The notes under the pieces were generated by a model that saw only the letters and a list, made by a program, of their open reading frames with translations, was not told the DNA's origin and did not search any database. Source: Lingula anatina (taxonomy: Eukaryota > Brachiopoda > Lingulata > Lingulida > Lingulidae). From it: 64,000 nucleotides of DNA. This document shows, piece by piece, positions 47,615 through 57,951 of the stretch; position 1 is the stretch's first letter, and each line of letters begins with the position of its first letter. Location of the stretch: assembly GCF_001039355.2 (NCBI RefSeq), contig NW_019773947.1:321044-385043 (forward strand), given 5' to 3'. Made by a program: the position numbers and the translations under genes.

Positions 47615-47749
47615 CTGCAAGCTTTCACTTGCACGACCTGGATATATTCTCCAGTACAGTCAGGTTTTGACTGCATTGGCCGCCATACGATGTCTTGGCC
47701 GCCGACAACTTCTGTTACAGTATCGTCATCACCAGGACAATGGTAGAAG
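47615..47749 (-). CDS. Spätzle-like prohormone, exon 2
   Basis: A 135-nt exon between a TTTTAG acceptor and a CAG|GTAAGC donor, phase 2 at both sides. It encodes FYHC, DIVWRP and GEYIQVVQVKAC. In Spätzle the equivalent stretch is W..VVN…EYTQTIRIEKC. Because both flanks are phase 2, skipping this exon would keep the frame but remove the middle of the knot. Start and end were chosen by frame consistency across all three exons. Confidence 0.75.
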
Positions 47750-48129
47750 CTAAAACTATCATACATATTTCTCTCTTTTTGGGCGACTTGATTGAATTTA
47801 TATGTAAATGCAGCTTTAAAAGGCACACCTTACTATAATGCATAAATCACCCCCAGTGCCTTTAAGTGGCAACCTCGAATTCAGTGGGAGTTCGTTATCG
47901 GAGTTAACAAGAACTTTTAGATATTATGAATGACATTCGACTTCTACTGGAACACAGGCATGTAGATTAATTGGTGCATTTAGTTAAGTTGATCCTTTGA
48001 AAATTTTGGTTATTACACATACATGTACAGTAAAAGACTAATAACTATTTCAATTAAAATTTAATTAAATTTCATTTTGTCAGACTGACTGCAGTGTATT
48101 CCGCCAGTATTGCGCAAATATCCACCTAC

Positions 48130-48683
48130 CCTTCACAGCATCTATTTCTGTCGCTGACTAGCCCACCACCACCAGCTCGTCGTTTGCGTTTCCTTATAGG
48201 AACCACTTTGATATAGCCAGTCGTCAGACCAAGACTTTCCCTAGACATGGACAAGATAGGCAACTTTGTGCCGTACTTGGCAATGTCCGATTCAGCTAAG
48301 GTTTCCCGGGTGACAAAAATCCCTGGAATCGTATTGTAGATATCAGAGACATTATATATTGGCCGACAGTAAGTTCCTTCTTGATTGCAAACGCCTGGGC
48401 GTGCTACAGGTGGATCGTCAGTTGGTCGCTTTTTTGGTGACGCAGTTGACGACACAGCGGGCGACATAGTTGACGACGTTTGCGGGCACCAACAGTATGG
48501 CCAATACCGCTTGAAGTGGCTTGAGGAAGTACCTTGCAGCATGGTCATGACAGTGCGGCACCACCATTCAGCCTGCTGTTGGCCATTGCAAAATAAGCCA
48601 ACATCAGACCTGTAGCATCCTATGTCTACGTTTCCAACGCAGAACACTAGTGACAGTGCAATAAGATGCCAAGTGAGATCCAT
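48130..48683 (-). CDS. Spätzle-like secreted prohormone, exon 1 (signal peptide, prodomain)
   Basis: The ATG at 48683 opens a hydrophobic signal peptide (about residues 1-17). A prodomain of about 150 residues follows, with its own Cys residues and a Pro/Thr/Ser-rich middle. The basic site RKRKRR at 164-169 is a strong furin-type cleavage sequence. The mature part would begin after it, with RCCEG just before the donor GG|GTAGGT. With exons 2 and 3 the precursor is 284 residues and the mature cystine-knot peptide about 115. Spätzle-type ligands activate Toll receptors in arthropods and are made as furin-like or serine-protease-cut precursors. Trunk/PTTH-like or other knot cytokines are alternatives. 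Confidence 0.72.
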
Positions 48684-49428
48684 GCTCCCAAATGGAAGAG
48701 TATATTGCTTTGCTCTCTGTAGAGTTCCGTATCTTTACGTGTGATTCATGGATAAGAGGGAAGGCAACGTAAACGTGTATAATTCCTCTCCCTTGTAGTC
48801 ATGTTTGTACACACACACTGTACATTTGCATCTTAATATCCGCATTAAAACACCACATGGGATGCATAATTAAATGGTGTTTTAAAGCATTTTATGTTAA
48901 CTTACAAAGAATGACTGAAAAATGAACAAAAACTGTGTGAAGCGTGATAAAGCCTAATTAATTCGCGGAAGGATATGCTACAATTATTCACTCCAGCGCT
49001 TTTGCTATTTTTACAAATATCTCTAAGTGTTCGCTAAAAGTATTTAAAATTAAACCGGAAACTAAAACTATCGTTAGAAAAAAGCCCACAAATGAAACGT
49101 GTTACTGTAGCCGTTCCAAGAGGATCCAGAATTTTGATAAGGGGATGGGGGCACAAGGATATTAGTAGACGAAGACAATTGTACCGTATCAAGTAGGGCA
49201 AATTTTGTCTCTCGTTTTTCTTGTTGGAAGGGAGAAGGGAGTGCCTATGAAATATTAAAAGAAAAGCAAATGGTCCCCTGTGTCCTCCTCCGCCAGATCT
49301 GCCGTTATACTCATGACATAATATATCGTAAGGCTAGAAGGGTATTGACACCTATCTATTCAACTATCTATCAATATAAACACTATATCTACAGTATATT
49401 TATATAAATTTTGTCAGCATGACGATTA
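48684..49428. other. Upstream of the Spätzle-like gene; no other gene
   Basis: Presumed promoter and intergenic DNA. No convincing TATA box was picked out. Confidence 0.4.
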
Positions 49429-49591
49429 CAGGGGCGGATCCAGGATTATTTGAAGGGGGGGGGGGCGAACGGTGCCATTTGGATTCAGCTACTTCAAATT
49501 CCTATTTCAAGAGGGGAGTATTTGTGTGATTTTTTTTCAGAAATCGAAGGGGGGGTCAGGACCCCTCCCCCTCCCTAAATCCGCCTCTCTG
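49429..49591. mobile_element. hAT-type MITE with CAGGGGCGGATCC ends
   Basis: CAGGGGCGGATCCAGG at the left and AAATCCGCCTCTCTG at the right, flanked by GATTA (49424-49428 and 49592-49596). It has the same end type as 17408-17503 but a different, G-rich interior. Confidence 0.8.
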
Positions 49592-51287
49592 GATTAAGAT
49601 AAGGGTGCCATGAGATAATAGGGTTATGGTGAGAGGAATAGTGAGTGAGCGTGAGAATAGGCCAGAGGTAAAACGCAGCTTTTCAATAAAGTGGAGATTT
49701 AGCAAAATGAATCGGAATGATGTGCTACGGTATTCCATGCTGTACAGTTTATAGTTTTGGAGAGTTCCGGCGTTAATCGGTTTAATTTACCGTCATTTCA
49801 TCATTTCAAGTAAATCTCCTTGCTGTTTATTTAAGCGAAACGTAACTTTGAGTTATTTCAGTTTTATACGTTACCCGTAATCAATTTGGTTTGAATAGGA
49901 AGTCAGGAAGAGGAAATGGGCCACCTTAACATTAGCTTCAAATTAAAACGACAGAAATAGCGAAGCTAGAATAAATGTGTCTGCAGGTCAGTCAGCACTT
50001 TTCATTAATATCGTGCTAGGATAGTCTCAACCGACATGAATAATCGTATTTTAGCTCAACGTTTCACAAATTGCAATATTTTCTGTAAGTAAAGGCATGG
50101 GAACACGCCTTTGAAGAGGTTCGCATACATTTAAAAAGATACATTTAGGTTTATTTACACAACAAGTATTTAGAATTTTAAAAGAAAAAAAACTCAAGTG
50201 GTGATTTTAGATTGGACTAGTTACACAATTCCTGTCATTATTAAAAGAGCTGCCCATGCGGTAAATTGAGGTAAATAAAGCAGTGGATGCTACTACATGT
50301 AGGGCTATTGGCGACTAGCGGCTGCTCGATTTTCTTACTAAGCTTATAACTCAGGGATTTTTTTTTTAATTGGGATTATCTTTTTTCTTTATAGCTATTA
50401 ATATTTCTTTATATTAATATTTGTGGTCCTGATTCACATGAAACTTTATATCAACATTTTTTTATTATTTATTATACCACGTCTAAACGGATTTTTTTTT
50501 TCGGATCCGACCGCCAATTCCTCTCAAGAGCCGGAAAATTGTCAATGTGGTACAAAGCACTTCTTTTCTCAACGGCGGATATTTCGGGGTTTGTCCTTGA
50601 AGTGATATCTTACTTTCCAGAATCATTTCTCAATGTCATGGATGGCTTAATATACATGTACATGCAAATCATAACATTTTACTTTGGAGACTATTTGTGA
50701 TTTATTTGAAAAAATAAATGTACAGGAATTTTATCGAAAATTACGCAGAAACTAATATTTCTGGTAGGCATATGTACAATATATTATCATCATATCATAA
50801 GTATTGGCAATAAGGACGTTTCTCGCCAACATCATATATCCGTAGAAACATCATCTCTCCACTAGCAAATATTTACACAATCTGAATTATCTGAAAATAT
50901 TAATTATTGATATCTATGTCATTTGTGCGGAAGTTTAAGAACGTCTTTAAAATGAATCAGTCTCACATTATTTCACAAAAGAAAAAAACTTAATATATAT
51001 ACATGGTCGACACGCTGTATGTACATCACATCTACTGAATATATCGTTGTGTTTTGAATCCGTTTCGTCCTGCAATATATTCTATCGGCTGAGAATTCAT
51101 AACTTAGATTTTCCATAATATAGTATATAAAGTAAAAAAATGCTGATTGGTTACATAAAGTCTGTTCATTTCAAGATTAGGCTATTCAAAGTTAAAAACG
51201 TGTCATCAATTTATGTAAGTTACAGAAAAGTATACATTTAGGTACGTCTTCTATAGTTCCAATGGATTTGTTATCCATGTTCAGTAC
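49592..51287. other. No gene recognised; 3' flank of the orphan ORF
   Basis: AT-rich. AATAAA on minus (tttatt near 50701-50707) lies about 580 bp beyond the stop of the orphan gene and may end its transcript. No other feature is seen. Confidence 0.4.
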
Positions 51288-52736
51288 TCAGGTGCTACTC
51301 CCTGTCCGCGGTGAACGGCTTAGGATGGTTGATGGAGCGATGCTTCGCGACATTTTATCCATGCTGTGACCTCTGCTCTTCTCTGAATCCTCGGACGTTT
51401 TTGGAAGCCTCATGTTAAGTCCAAAACGCATGTCCGTTAATTGATAATCTTTGATCAGCTGCACTTCTTTCTGACTCAAGTCATCTGCTGCCTCGTCCAC
51501 AGGAATGATGAAGAGGGCGTGGTCTTTTTTCTCCAACCAGTTAAGTGCGACATAAGCGTCGACAAGCTGAATGATTTCGTCTCCCTCCATGGTTTCATAC
51601 TCCAGTGCGTCATGTTCACGCAGACCAGCGACGTGGTTTAATAGACGCAGAGCGTTGGCGCAGTGGGATTTGTTCGACCCTATCCAGCGTCTAATGAGCC
51701 CTGCCGATGCTTTTCCAACGAATGCTTGGATTGGAGACACGGGGCGTTTGCTCGTTGTTGACATGTCTTTCAAATTCTTGTCAATTGTTGCATAGAAATA
51801 CAGACACCGGAAAGTAGCGTCGATGTGAATTGTCTCGGACGCGTCGTCTGCTAGGCTCATGATCAAACTGTTCTCATTGTTTGTAAGGTTGGACAATAAC
51901 ATGCGTTTGTTGTTTTCGGCAATTCTAGCTTCATCATTATTGCAACACCACATAGGCGGATTTTTCCTGACGGCAACACTCTGCAAACCATCTAGACGCA
52001 GCTCGCACTTTCTCCATTTCGTGACAGGCGCACCTTTTCGTTTGCGATCGTAGAAGGGGATATAGACAGGCGGACATAATTCATTTCGGCGCGGGAGTTT
52101 ACTGATGACTTCAGGAGAAATGTTGCGGAACATATGCCTGCGGACTTGCAAGGCGCGGATTTGAGGCTCGTCGTTCCAGATAGAGTTTGAAAACAAATCC
52201 TGTCCGGAAGGTGTGTCCCAAATAATTTTCCCGCCATTCAGAAGAGCATATTTAACGACAAAATGTCTCCGTGGAAAGAGTTCTCTCAGTTTGTGGTAAC
52301 TGTCCACGACAAAACCGTCCCCTTCGATCCTCTCCGCCGCCATGACTACGTCATTGATTAGAGGTTGGTGATCAATGTACCTCTTGCTGGGGTATTTTGT
52401 CTCCAGCGCTAATTTGGCAACGTCGTGCAACTGGCTTCTACGAAATTCGTCCTGCTTGAAGCTGACGAGATACTCACTAAAATTTGGTTTCAAAGAATCA
52501 TGCGTCCCCAACATCATATCTTCATGTCCCGTCGCCTTCCTGCGCTCATTTAGAAAATTCGCCACATCATCTATTTCATTCAAGACCTCCAAGTCACCTG
52601 TTTCGTCTGCTTCCTTGTACTTTTTCTGTATTTCTTCGTAAAGTTTGAACGTCATTTCTTTCACCATCATGTACATTCGGTTCAGCGGCATGTTTTCAAA
52701 ATGCCGAATAAAATTTGTGTCCATATTTGTTTCCAT
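51288..52736 (-). CDS. Intronless 482-residue protein, function unknown
   Basis: A long uninterrupted frame, the longest in the window. The start was placed at the ATG at 52736, which sits in a strong context (GCAGCCAAAATGG); the frame stays open upstream without another ATG. The protein is charged and soluble-looking, without a signal peptide or membrane segment. The N-terminal 70 residues are helical and Glu/Lys-rich (YEEIQKKYKEADE). The middle has many Arg and aromatic residues (FPRRHFVVKY, KWRKCELRLDG, WCCNNDE), and the tail is Ser/Arg-rich. I recognise no family. The lack of introns fits a retrocopy, a captured transposon ORF or a taxon-restricted gene. No inverted ends or target repeats were seen around it. 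Confidence 0.75.
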   Translation of the reverse strand: METNMDTNFIRHFENMPLNRMYMMVKEMTFKLYEEIQKKYKEADETGDLEVLNEIDDVANFLNERRKATGHEDMMLGTHDSLKPNFSEYLVSFKQDEFRRSQLHDVAKLALETKYPSKRYIDHQPLINDVVMAAERIEGDGFVVDSYHKLRELFPRRHFVVKYALLNGGKIIWDTPSGQDLFSNSIWNDEPQIRALQVRRHMFRNISPEVISKLPRRNELCPPVYIPFYDRKRKGAPVTKWRKCELRLDGLQSVAVRKNPPMWCCNNDEARIAENNKRMLLSNLTNNENSLIMSLADDASETIHIDATFRCLYFYATIDKNLKDMSTTSKRPVSPIQAFVGKASAGLIRRWIGSNKSHCANALRLLNHVAGLREHDALEYETMEGDEIIQLVDAYVALNWLEKKDHALFIIPVDEAADDLSQKEVQLIKDYQLTDMRFGLNMRLPKTSEDSEKSRGHSMDKMSRSIAPSTILSRSPRTGSST

Positions 52737-52839
52737 TTTGGCTGCGAGAGACAACTTCCAAAAAAAGACGACCTCTATACAGCACGGATCATTGCGAACT
52801 GTTAGTGTGTTTGATTGCTGCAACTATAGCAATTACTGA

Positions 52840-52862
52840 CGCGACCACTTCAATATAATCAA
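52840..52862 (-). promoter_or_regulatory. Possible TATA region of the orphan gene
   Basis: On minus, GATTATATTGAAG lies about 115 bp upstream of the chosen ATG. It is a weak TATA-like match in AT-rich DNA. Confidence 0.25.
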
Positions 52863-55080
52863 TTACAATCAATTATTAAGCGAACCCATGATCGAGCGAA
52901 ACCCTTAATTACCGTTATCGATTCTCCAATCTTCACGCCACCAACTGATTGTTATTTGTATTGTCCAATAACCATGTACGTGAAAGATCAATAAGGAAAA
53001 TAACAAGAACGGCTGTACAGAATACATTATTTCATTGTCCAGAAAATCTCTTTTCAAATGTATTCACTCATTCCCAATATATAGGACCGTTTACAACAAC
53101 AGAGAAGTGAAAAAGGAAGCTAAAGATATATTCGCAAATTCTACTTTTTCTGTATCTCTGGTGACAGAAAGTGATAAATGAGTTTTGTGTTAATCATTTT
53201 AAATTTTTAAAATTCATGCCTTGCTTGTATAGAAAATGTTCGTATTTAGTAACGAGTATCGTTAGTAACGAGTTTTAAAAATAACAACCCTTTTGGATAT
53301 TATTCGCACGTTATTACTACTAACAAAAATTAAAGTGCGCTGAAGGGATGGTACGAGATATAAGTTCATTTTACTGGCATAGTTCGTCCTCAACCTCGAG
53401 TATTCTTTTCACAATGCCTGGTAACTAAGATTTTGCAAACTACTTTCTGTGAGAACGCAGTTATGCTGCGTTACATGTAAAACATTTGACTGTGCCCTGT
53501 CACCATATATCGTCTTGCTAAAAGTGGATGTAACTGAACTGAGGATTGTATTAATGGTTAAAATATTGCAAAAACATCAAACAAAAAAACGACCTACGCT
53601 ATAAAAGATGTTACGAAGGTTTTTTTTAAATTTTCAATAACCCAGAGACACCGCGAAAGTAGCCTCAATTTATTTATTCATAAACATTCTAGACGTTTTC
53701 TGAGACTTCAGACATCTTACTCGCTTCCTGACAAGTTGCAGATTTTCTAGATTTTCTACTTAGTAAAAAGACTACATCGATTGGAGAATGTGAGATGGTG
53801 CTGCGAGTTTGAAAGTTTGAATTTAAGTTCATTTATTTTTATTTTTTCGTGGGAGAACAGATTAATCTAGTAATTATTATTTTTACTTTTGAAGTTGCTA
53901 CACTGATGTTTGTTAAGTTCCACTTGGACAAAATTCTTCCGGTCGCTATATCTTAATAAAATGAAAAAAAGAAAAAGAAAGAAAGAAAGAAGAAACGGTA
54001 AATGGACCTGTATATTGAGAATGAGTGATTACATGAATTTCCATTTACCTTTTAAACGTCTTTCTGCATGTAATTACTTCAAATAGTCACTATTACCTAA
54101 TGTTCTCTCTGTTGCTATTTTAATATGATTCCAAAAAGAATTTATAACATACGACCCATAGAAAACCTATCAGTCTGTTTGACAAAGTGCACGCAGGTGG
54201 GGAACCACTTGAATGAACAGATTAAACTTTACAAATATCATCAACGTCGTATGGTTGAAAGGGAGGGTAGCAGCGCAAGCAGAGGTTGCATGGGACAGAC
54301 CAAAGTGGGGGGAAATCTGAGTCTCGCCCAAGCCCTTTGCTCAATGAGAATCAAATATAACTGGCAAAAAGTTGACGCGCACATATAAATACAGAGAGAA
54401 CATGGGGAATGGGTGGAGCAAAGTGGTCTTTTTTGATAACCTGCACACCCTTTTGTTGCAAAGGGAGGAGGGATGTTATTTAAAAACAAGGCAGCAAAGC
54501 TGTGAAATGTACAGACAAAAAGCAAAAGAAAAGAAGAAAATATGCTTCGTATAAGCTGTGTAATATCATATAGGTTATTTCATCATTTTGGCTTTCTACT
54601 TTTTTACTTCTCACCCCAACCCCTGAACCCGTTAAAAGCTAAAAGTATACTTTTTTATTTTGGTTATTAGAGACTCAGTCTTCTGATAAAATGTACAATG
54701 TCCTCTTCGTTGTATGCTTTTTGTTGATCTTTTTTAAAATAAAAGACCATTTGGGTAATTGTAGGAGATGTAGGATATCAAAACGTGACTTTTTTTTATT
54801 CTATATCCAACTAATTAAAGAAATTGAAAGAAGGAAAGAAAAATTGTAGCTTACCTAGCCATTTCAAAGGAGGGGGTCCTTTCCTGGAAAAGATGACCTT
54901 TCACCATGAAACCCCCGTGTTCGACCCCCTCTTTCCGGCTACAGACCTGTTTATTTAGGTAATTAAACAACGCAAAATATCACAGGAGCTGAGGGAGGTT
55001 ACTCCCTACCCCCCCCCCCCCCCACACACACACACGCGCGCGCGCGCGAAAGTTTTTTTTAACCATGCCAGTTCTGAACT
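52863..55080. other. No gene recognised
   Basis: AT-rich sequence. The motif caaggcagcaaagctgtgaaatgtac at 54488-54513 marks repeat family R (also at 60353 and 63726). G/C-rich low-complexity at 54870-55055 includes a C run and a (CA)(CG) run. No exon is supported. Confidence 0.4.
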
Positions 55081-55296
55081 GTGAAAAGGGGAACTATGGA
55101 GCCCTGTATGCCATCTTCTTTCAAGCAGGCTGTCATCGTTTCTGTGTGTATACTACACAATTTATCAAGAATGCGTGGGGATGAAGATTTCATACCTCAG
55201 GAAGGTGATGATGAAGGCGTCAACATCCCAGTTGCACAAGACGGACAAAGAGGACTGTTATTCAGACGTCTGCTTATTCAGAACCATTTCGCGTAA
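55081..55296 (+). pseudogene. HARBI1-like Harbinger transposase, C-terminal remnant
   Basis: About 70 codons ending in a stop, with VIVSVCILHNLSRMRGDED followed by an acidic stretch and GLLFRRLLIQNHF. Harbinger (DDE_Tnp_4 type) transposases end with exactly this pattern: an ILHN helix, an acidic linker and a terminal R…FF. The catalytic triad should lie upstream but the preceding sequence is low-complexity, so only the last exon or fragment survives. It lies close to a Myb/SANT-like gene on the opposite strand, the usual second gene of Harbinger elements. Confidence 0.72.
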
Positions 55297-55323
55297 TAAC
55301 ATGGAACTATTCAGCTATTAATA

Positions 55324-55325
<2 letters not shown>

Positions 55326-55371
<46 letters not shown>
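55326..55371. repeat. (TA)n microsatellite
   Basis: TA tract bordering the palindromic array. Confidence 0.95.
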
Positions 55372-55373
<2 letters not shown>

Positions 55374-55850
55374 GATTCTCACTCTGCGCTTGTCGATTTG
55401 TAAATAAAAACTCAAAACAGGTGATATGTCTTGATAGTGTTATTACTGAAGAATAAATTCTGGTTACGGAGTGAGAATCGTTTTTCAATTCAGCAAACCC
55501 AGTTCTCTTTGCTTGTCGATTTGTAAATAAAAAATCAAAACAGGTGATATGTCTTGATAGTGTTATTATTGAAGAATAAATTCTGGTTACAGAGTGAGAA
55601 TCGTTTATATATATTATATATATATTTATATATATATATATATATATATAAACGATTCTCACTCTGTAACCAGAATTTATTATTTACAAATGATTTTTTA
55701 TTTACAAATCGACAAGCAAAGAGAACTGGGTTTGCTGAATTGAAAAACGATTCTCACTCCGTAACCAGAATTTATTCTTCAGTAATAACACTATCAAGAC
55801 ATATCACCTGTTTTGAGTTTTTATTTACAAATCGACAAGCGCACATATAT
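55372..55850. repeat. Palindromic array of an aacgattctcactc unit
   Basis: Left arm 55372-55606 (two units of about 120 bp) and right arm 55651-55845 are inverted copies around a TA-rich centre (55607-55650). The right arm lacks about 35 bp. Each unit runs from aacgattctcactc through tgtaaccagaatttatt and cacctgttttgag to aaatcgacaagc. Both arms also include a copy of the last codons of the neighbouring Myb-like gene (caaagagaactgggtttgctgaattga). Confidence 0.8.
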
Positions 55851-55882
55851 ATATATATATATATCCGAGTGAGAATCGTTTT

Positions 55883-56040
55883 TCAATTCAGCAAACTCAG
55901 TTCTCTTTGTAGTTTCTTTTCTTTCAATAGGAGAACTCTTTCCTTAATATTCATAATTTCCATTCTCCTGCGATGCTCTCTGCGTCGTAATGTGAGGATT
56001 TCGGTCGGTACATCATAATTCGAATCCACACGCTGGGAAG
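55883..56040 (-). CDS. Harbinger Myb/SANT-like protein, exon 2
   Basis: This terminal exon of 158 nt follows a TTTCAG acceptor in phase 1 and encodes SQRVDSNYDVP, then a very charged helix (LRRREHRRRMEIMNIKER, LLLKEKKLQREL), likely a coiled coil, before a TGA. The frame joins exon 1 exactly (T|CT gives Ser). Such Arg/Glu-rich C-terminal helices are usual in Harbinger-derived Myb proteins and NAIF1-type relatives. Confidence 0.72.
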
Positions 56041-56272
56041 CTGAAACAGAATATTTTGATAAATTCAGTAAAAGTGTAAAAAAAGAAATGAGTAGTGCCA
56101 TCTAAACCATCTGAACGTAAGGTTTTTGTATATAGAATTATAAAAGTTACTGTATAGTCATAAAAGTTATTAAAAATCTTGAATCGTTCTATTGTTGAAT
56201 CTATGCTTGTCATAGGTCTTAATATGAGATAAGAATATAGTACTTATCAATATTTAAGAAGAGAATGCCTAC

Positions 56273-57119
56273 ATCGAGAAGCTTGTCTGTCGCGCCGTGT
56301 GCTCGTCCCCTGGATGGGGCTGTTCTGGCGTGGGGAAGCTTGTCTGTCGCGTTGTGTGCTTGTCCCTGAGACGGGGCTCCTCCGCCGCGGGGAAGCTTGT
56401 CTGTCGCGCTGTGTGCTTGTCCCCTGGATGGGGCTGTTCTGGCGTGGGGAAGCTTGTCTGTCGCGCTGTGTGCTTGTCCCTGGGACGGGGCTCCTCCGCC
56501 GTGGGGAAGCTTGTCTGTCGCGTTGTGTGCTTGTCCCTGGGACGGGGCTCCTCCGGCGTGGAGATGTGTGATGTTGCTGTTCATCGTTTGCCTCCATTGG
56601 CGGCGGATCAACATCGTCTCCGCCAGCTGGCTCAGCTCCCGGTACATCGAGCAGTGCGTCGTCATCGTACGGATTACGCGGAGGGCTATCCACAGCATCG
56701 TCTCCGATCACATCTATCACTGCTTGATTTTCTTGACTTAATTCAACCTCTTTTGGCCCCCCTCCAGTCTTTTTTGCAGCTTTTTTAATATTTGCAAATT
56801 CTTTCTTTGCTTTTATTTTCGCTCGTTTCCAGAAGTCTTTCACCTGCCTTTCAGTTCTTTTCCCGGCTTGTGGAAAATGTGCTGCTAATCTCGTTAGAAT
56901 TTCTTTCCACGCCTCATTTTTTCTTTGATTTGATGTGACATCATTTTTCTTTGATTCAATGATGTTGGACTTCTCCTTTATTAGTTCTGAGATGTATCCC
57001 TTCTCTTCAGCAGAAAAATTCTCCGCTCTCTTTCGGCTCATTTTCACGTGCTCTTTACTTCTAATTTTTTTCTCATATGAGCTACACAGCTTATCTGCTT
57101 CAACGCTAGCGTGTGTCAT
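56273..57119 (-). CDS. Harbinger Myb/SANT-like DNA-binding protein, exon 1
   Basis: The ATG at 57119 starts 282 codons; a second Met at residue 27 (MSRKRAEN) is an alternative start. Residues about 34-112 form a Myb/SANT-like trihelix (FSAEEKGYISELIKEK, NEAWKEILTRL, ERQVKDFWKRAKIKAKKEF), the type that recruits Harbinger transposase to DNA. An acidic linker follows, then five tandem 19-residue repeats around SPRRRSPVPGTSTQRDRQA. The donor is CGAT|GTAGGC. With exon 2 the protein is 334 residues. All splice phases agree, so this gene may still be expressible although the transposase is gone. It could equally be a domesticated host gene. Confidence 0.8.
56281..56565 (-). repeat. 57-bp coding minisatellite in the Myb-like gene
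   Basis: Five units of 57 bp encode 19-residue repeats. Two unit types are intermixed: one with RRRSPVPG (or RRRSPVSG) and one with RQNSPIQG, in the order R, R, Q, R, Q. The repeat is Ser/Pro/Arg-rich and probably disordered. Confidence 0.85.
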
Positions 57120-57149
57120 CTGTTCATTTACGCCTACCTGATTGACACA

Positions 57150-57356
57150 GTTCAGTGATTTCTTTGTCTATGTATTCCTGTTACTTTCAACAGGAGGTCA
57201 AGTACAAGTTAAAACTGGTTTAGCTAAACCTGGTTTTTGGCTTTCCTACACTGTTAGTGAAATGCAATTTAGGTCTTGGGTTAGACCAGGTTTTGCTAGA
57301 CTAGGTTTTAGCCTTAAACTAGGTTTAGTTAAACCTCCTTTATGAAATCGGCCGGT
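57150..57356. repeat. Terminal segment with ggtttagctaaacc motifs, copy 1
   Basis: A non-coding stretch upstream of the Myb-like gene built of aactggtttagctaaacctgg, agaccaggttttgctagac and aactaggtttagttaaacc. It ends gaaatcggccg. It is repeated at 57747-57951 and may be the end of the Harbinger element. Confidence 0.65.
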
Positions 57357-57379
57357 GGTGTCTATAGGAATGTGTCCTN

Positions 57380-57951
57380 TATTTGCAAATTCTTTCTTTG
57401 CTTTTATTTTCGCTCGTTTCCAGAAGTCTTTCACCTGCCTTTCAGTTCTTTTCCCGGCTTGTGGAAAATGTGCTGCTAATCTCGTTAGAATTTCTTTCCA
57501 CGCCTCATTTTTTCTTTGATTTGATGTGACATTATTTTTCTTTGATTCAATGATGTTGGACTTCTCCTTTATTAGTTCTGAGATGTATCCCTTCTCTTCA
57601 GCAGAAAAATTCTCCGCTCTCTTTCGGCTCATTTTCACGTGCTCTTTACTTCTAATTTTTTTCTCATATGAGCTACCGGTACACAGCTTATCTGCTTCAA
57701 CGCTAGCGTGTGTCATCTGTTCATTTACGCCTACCTGATTGACACAGTTCAGTGATTTCTTTGTCTATGTATTCCTGTTACTTTCAACAGGAGGTCAAGG
57801 ACAAGTTAAAACTGGTTTAGCTAAACCTGGTTTTCTGGCTTTCCTACACTGTTAGTGAAATGCAATTTAGGTCTTGGGTTAGACCAGGTTTTGCTAGACT
57901 AGGTTTTAGCCTTAAACTAGGTTTAGTTAAACCTCCTTTATGAAATCGGCC
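57380..57951 (-). pseudogene. Partial second copy of the Myb-like exon 1 and its upstream region
   Basis: 57380-57951 repeats 56796-57356 with very few differences: one C/T change, a 6-base ccggta addition and a single-base change near ggttttctggc. The copy begins inside the trihelix (…KKEFAN) immediately after an unresolved base at 57379, so the rest of the gene is missing. It is either a real tandem duplication or two haplotypes joined by the assembler. Confidence 0.8.

Noticed and set aside
55318-56018. Long frames across the palindromic array
   Set aside because: They translate TA tracts and inverted repeats; composition follows the repeat, not a protein family.
56297-56788. Plus-strand Cys/Leu-rich frames of up to 163 codons
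   Set aside because: They are antisense to the 57-bp coding minisatellite of the Myb-like gene.
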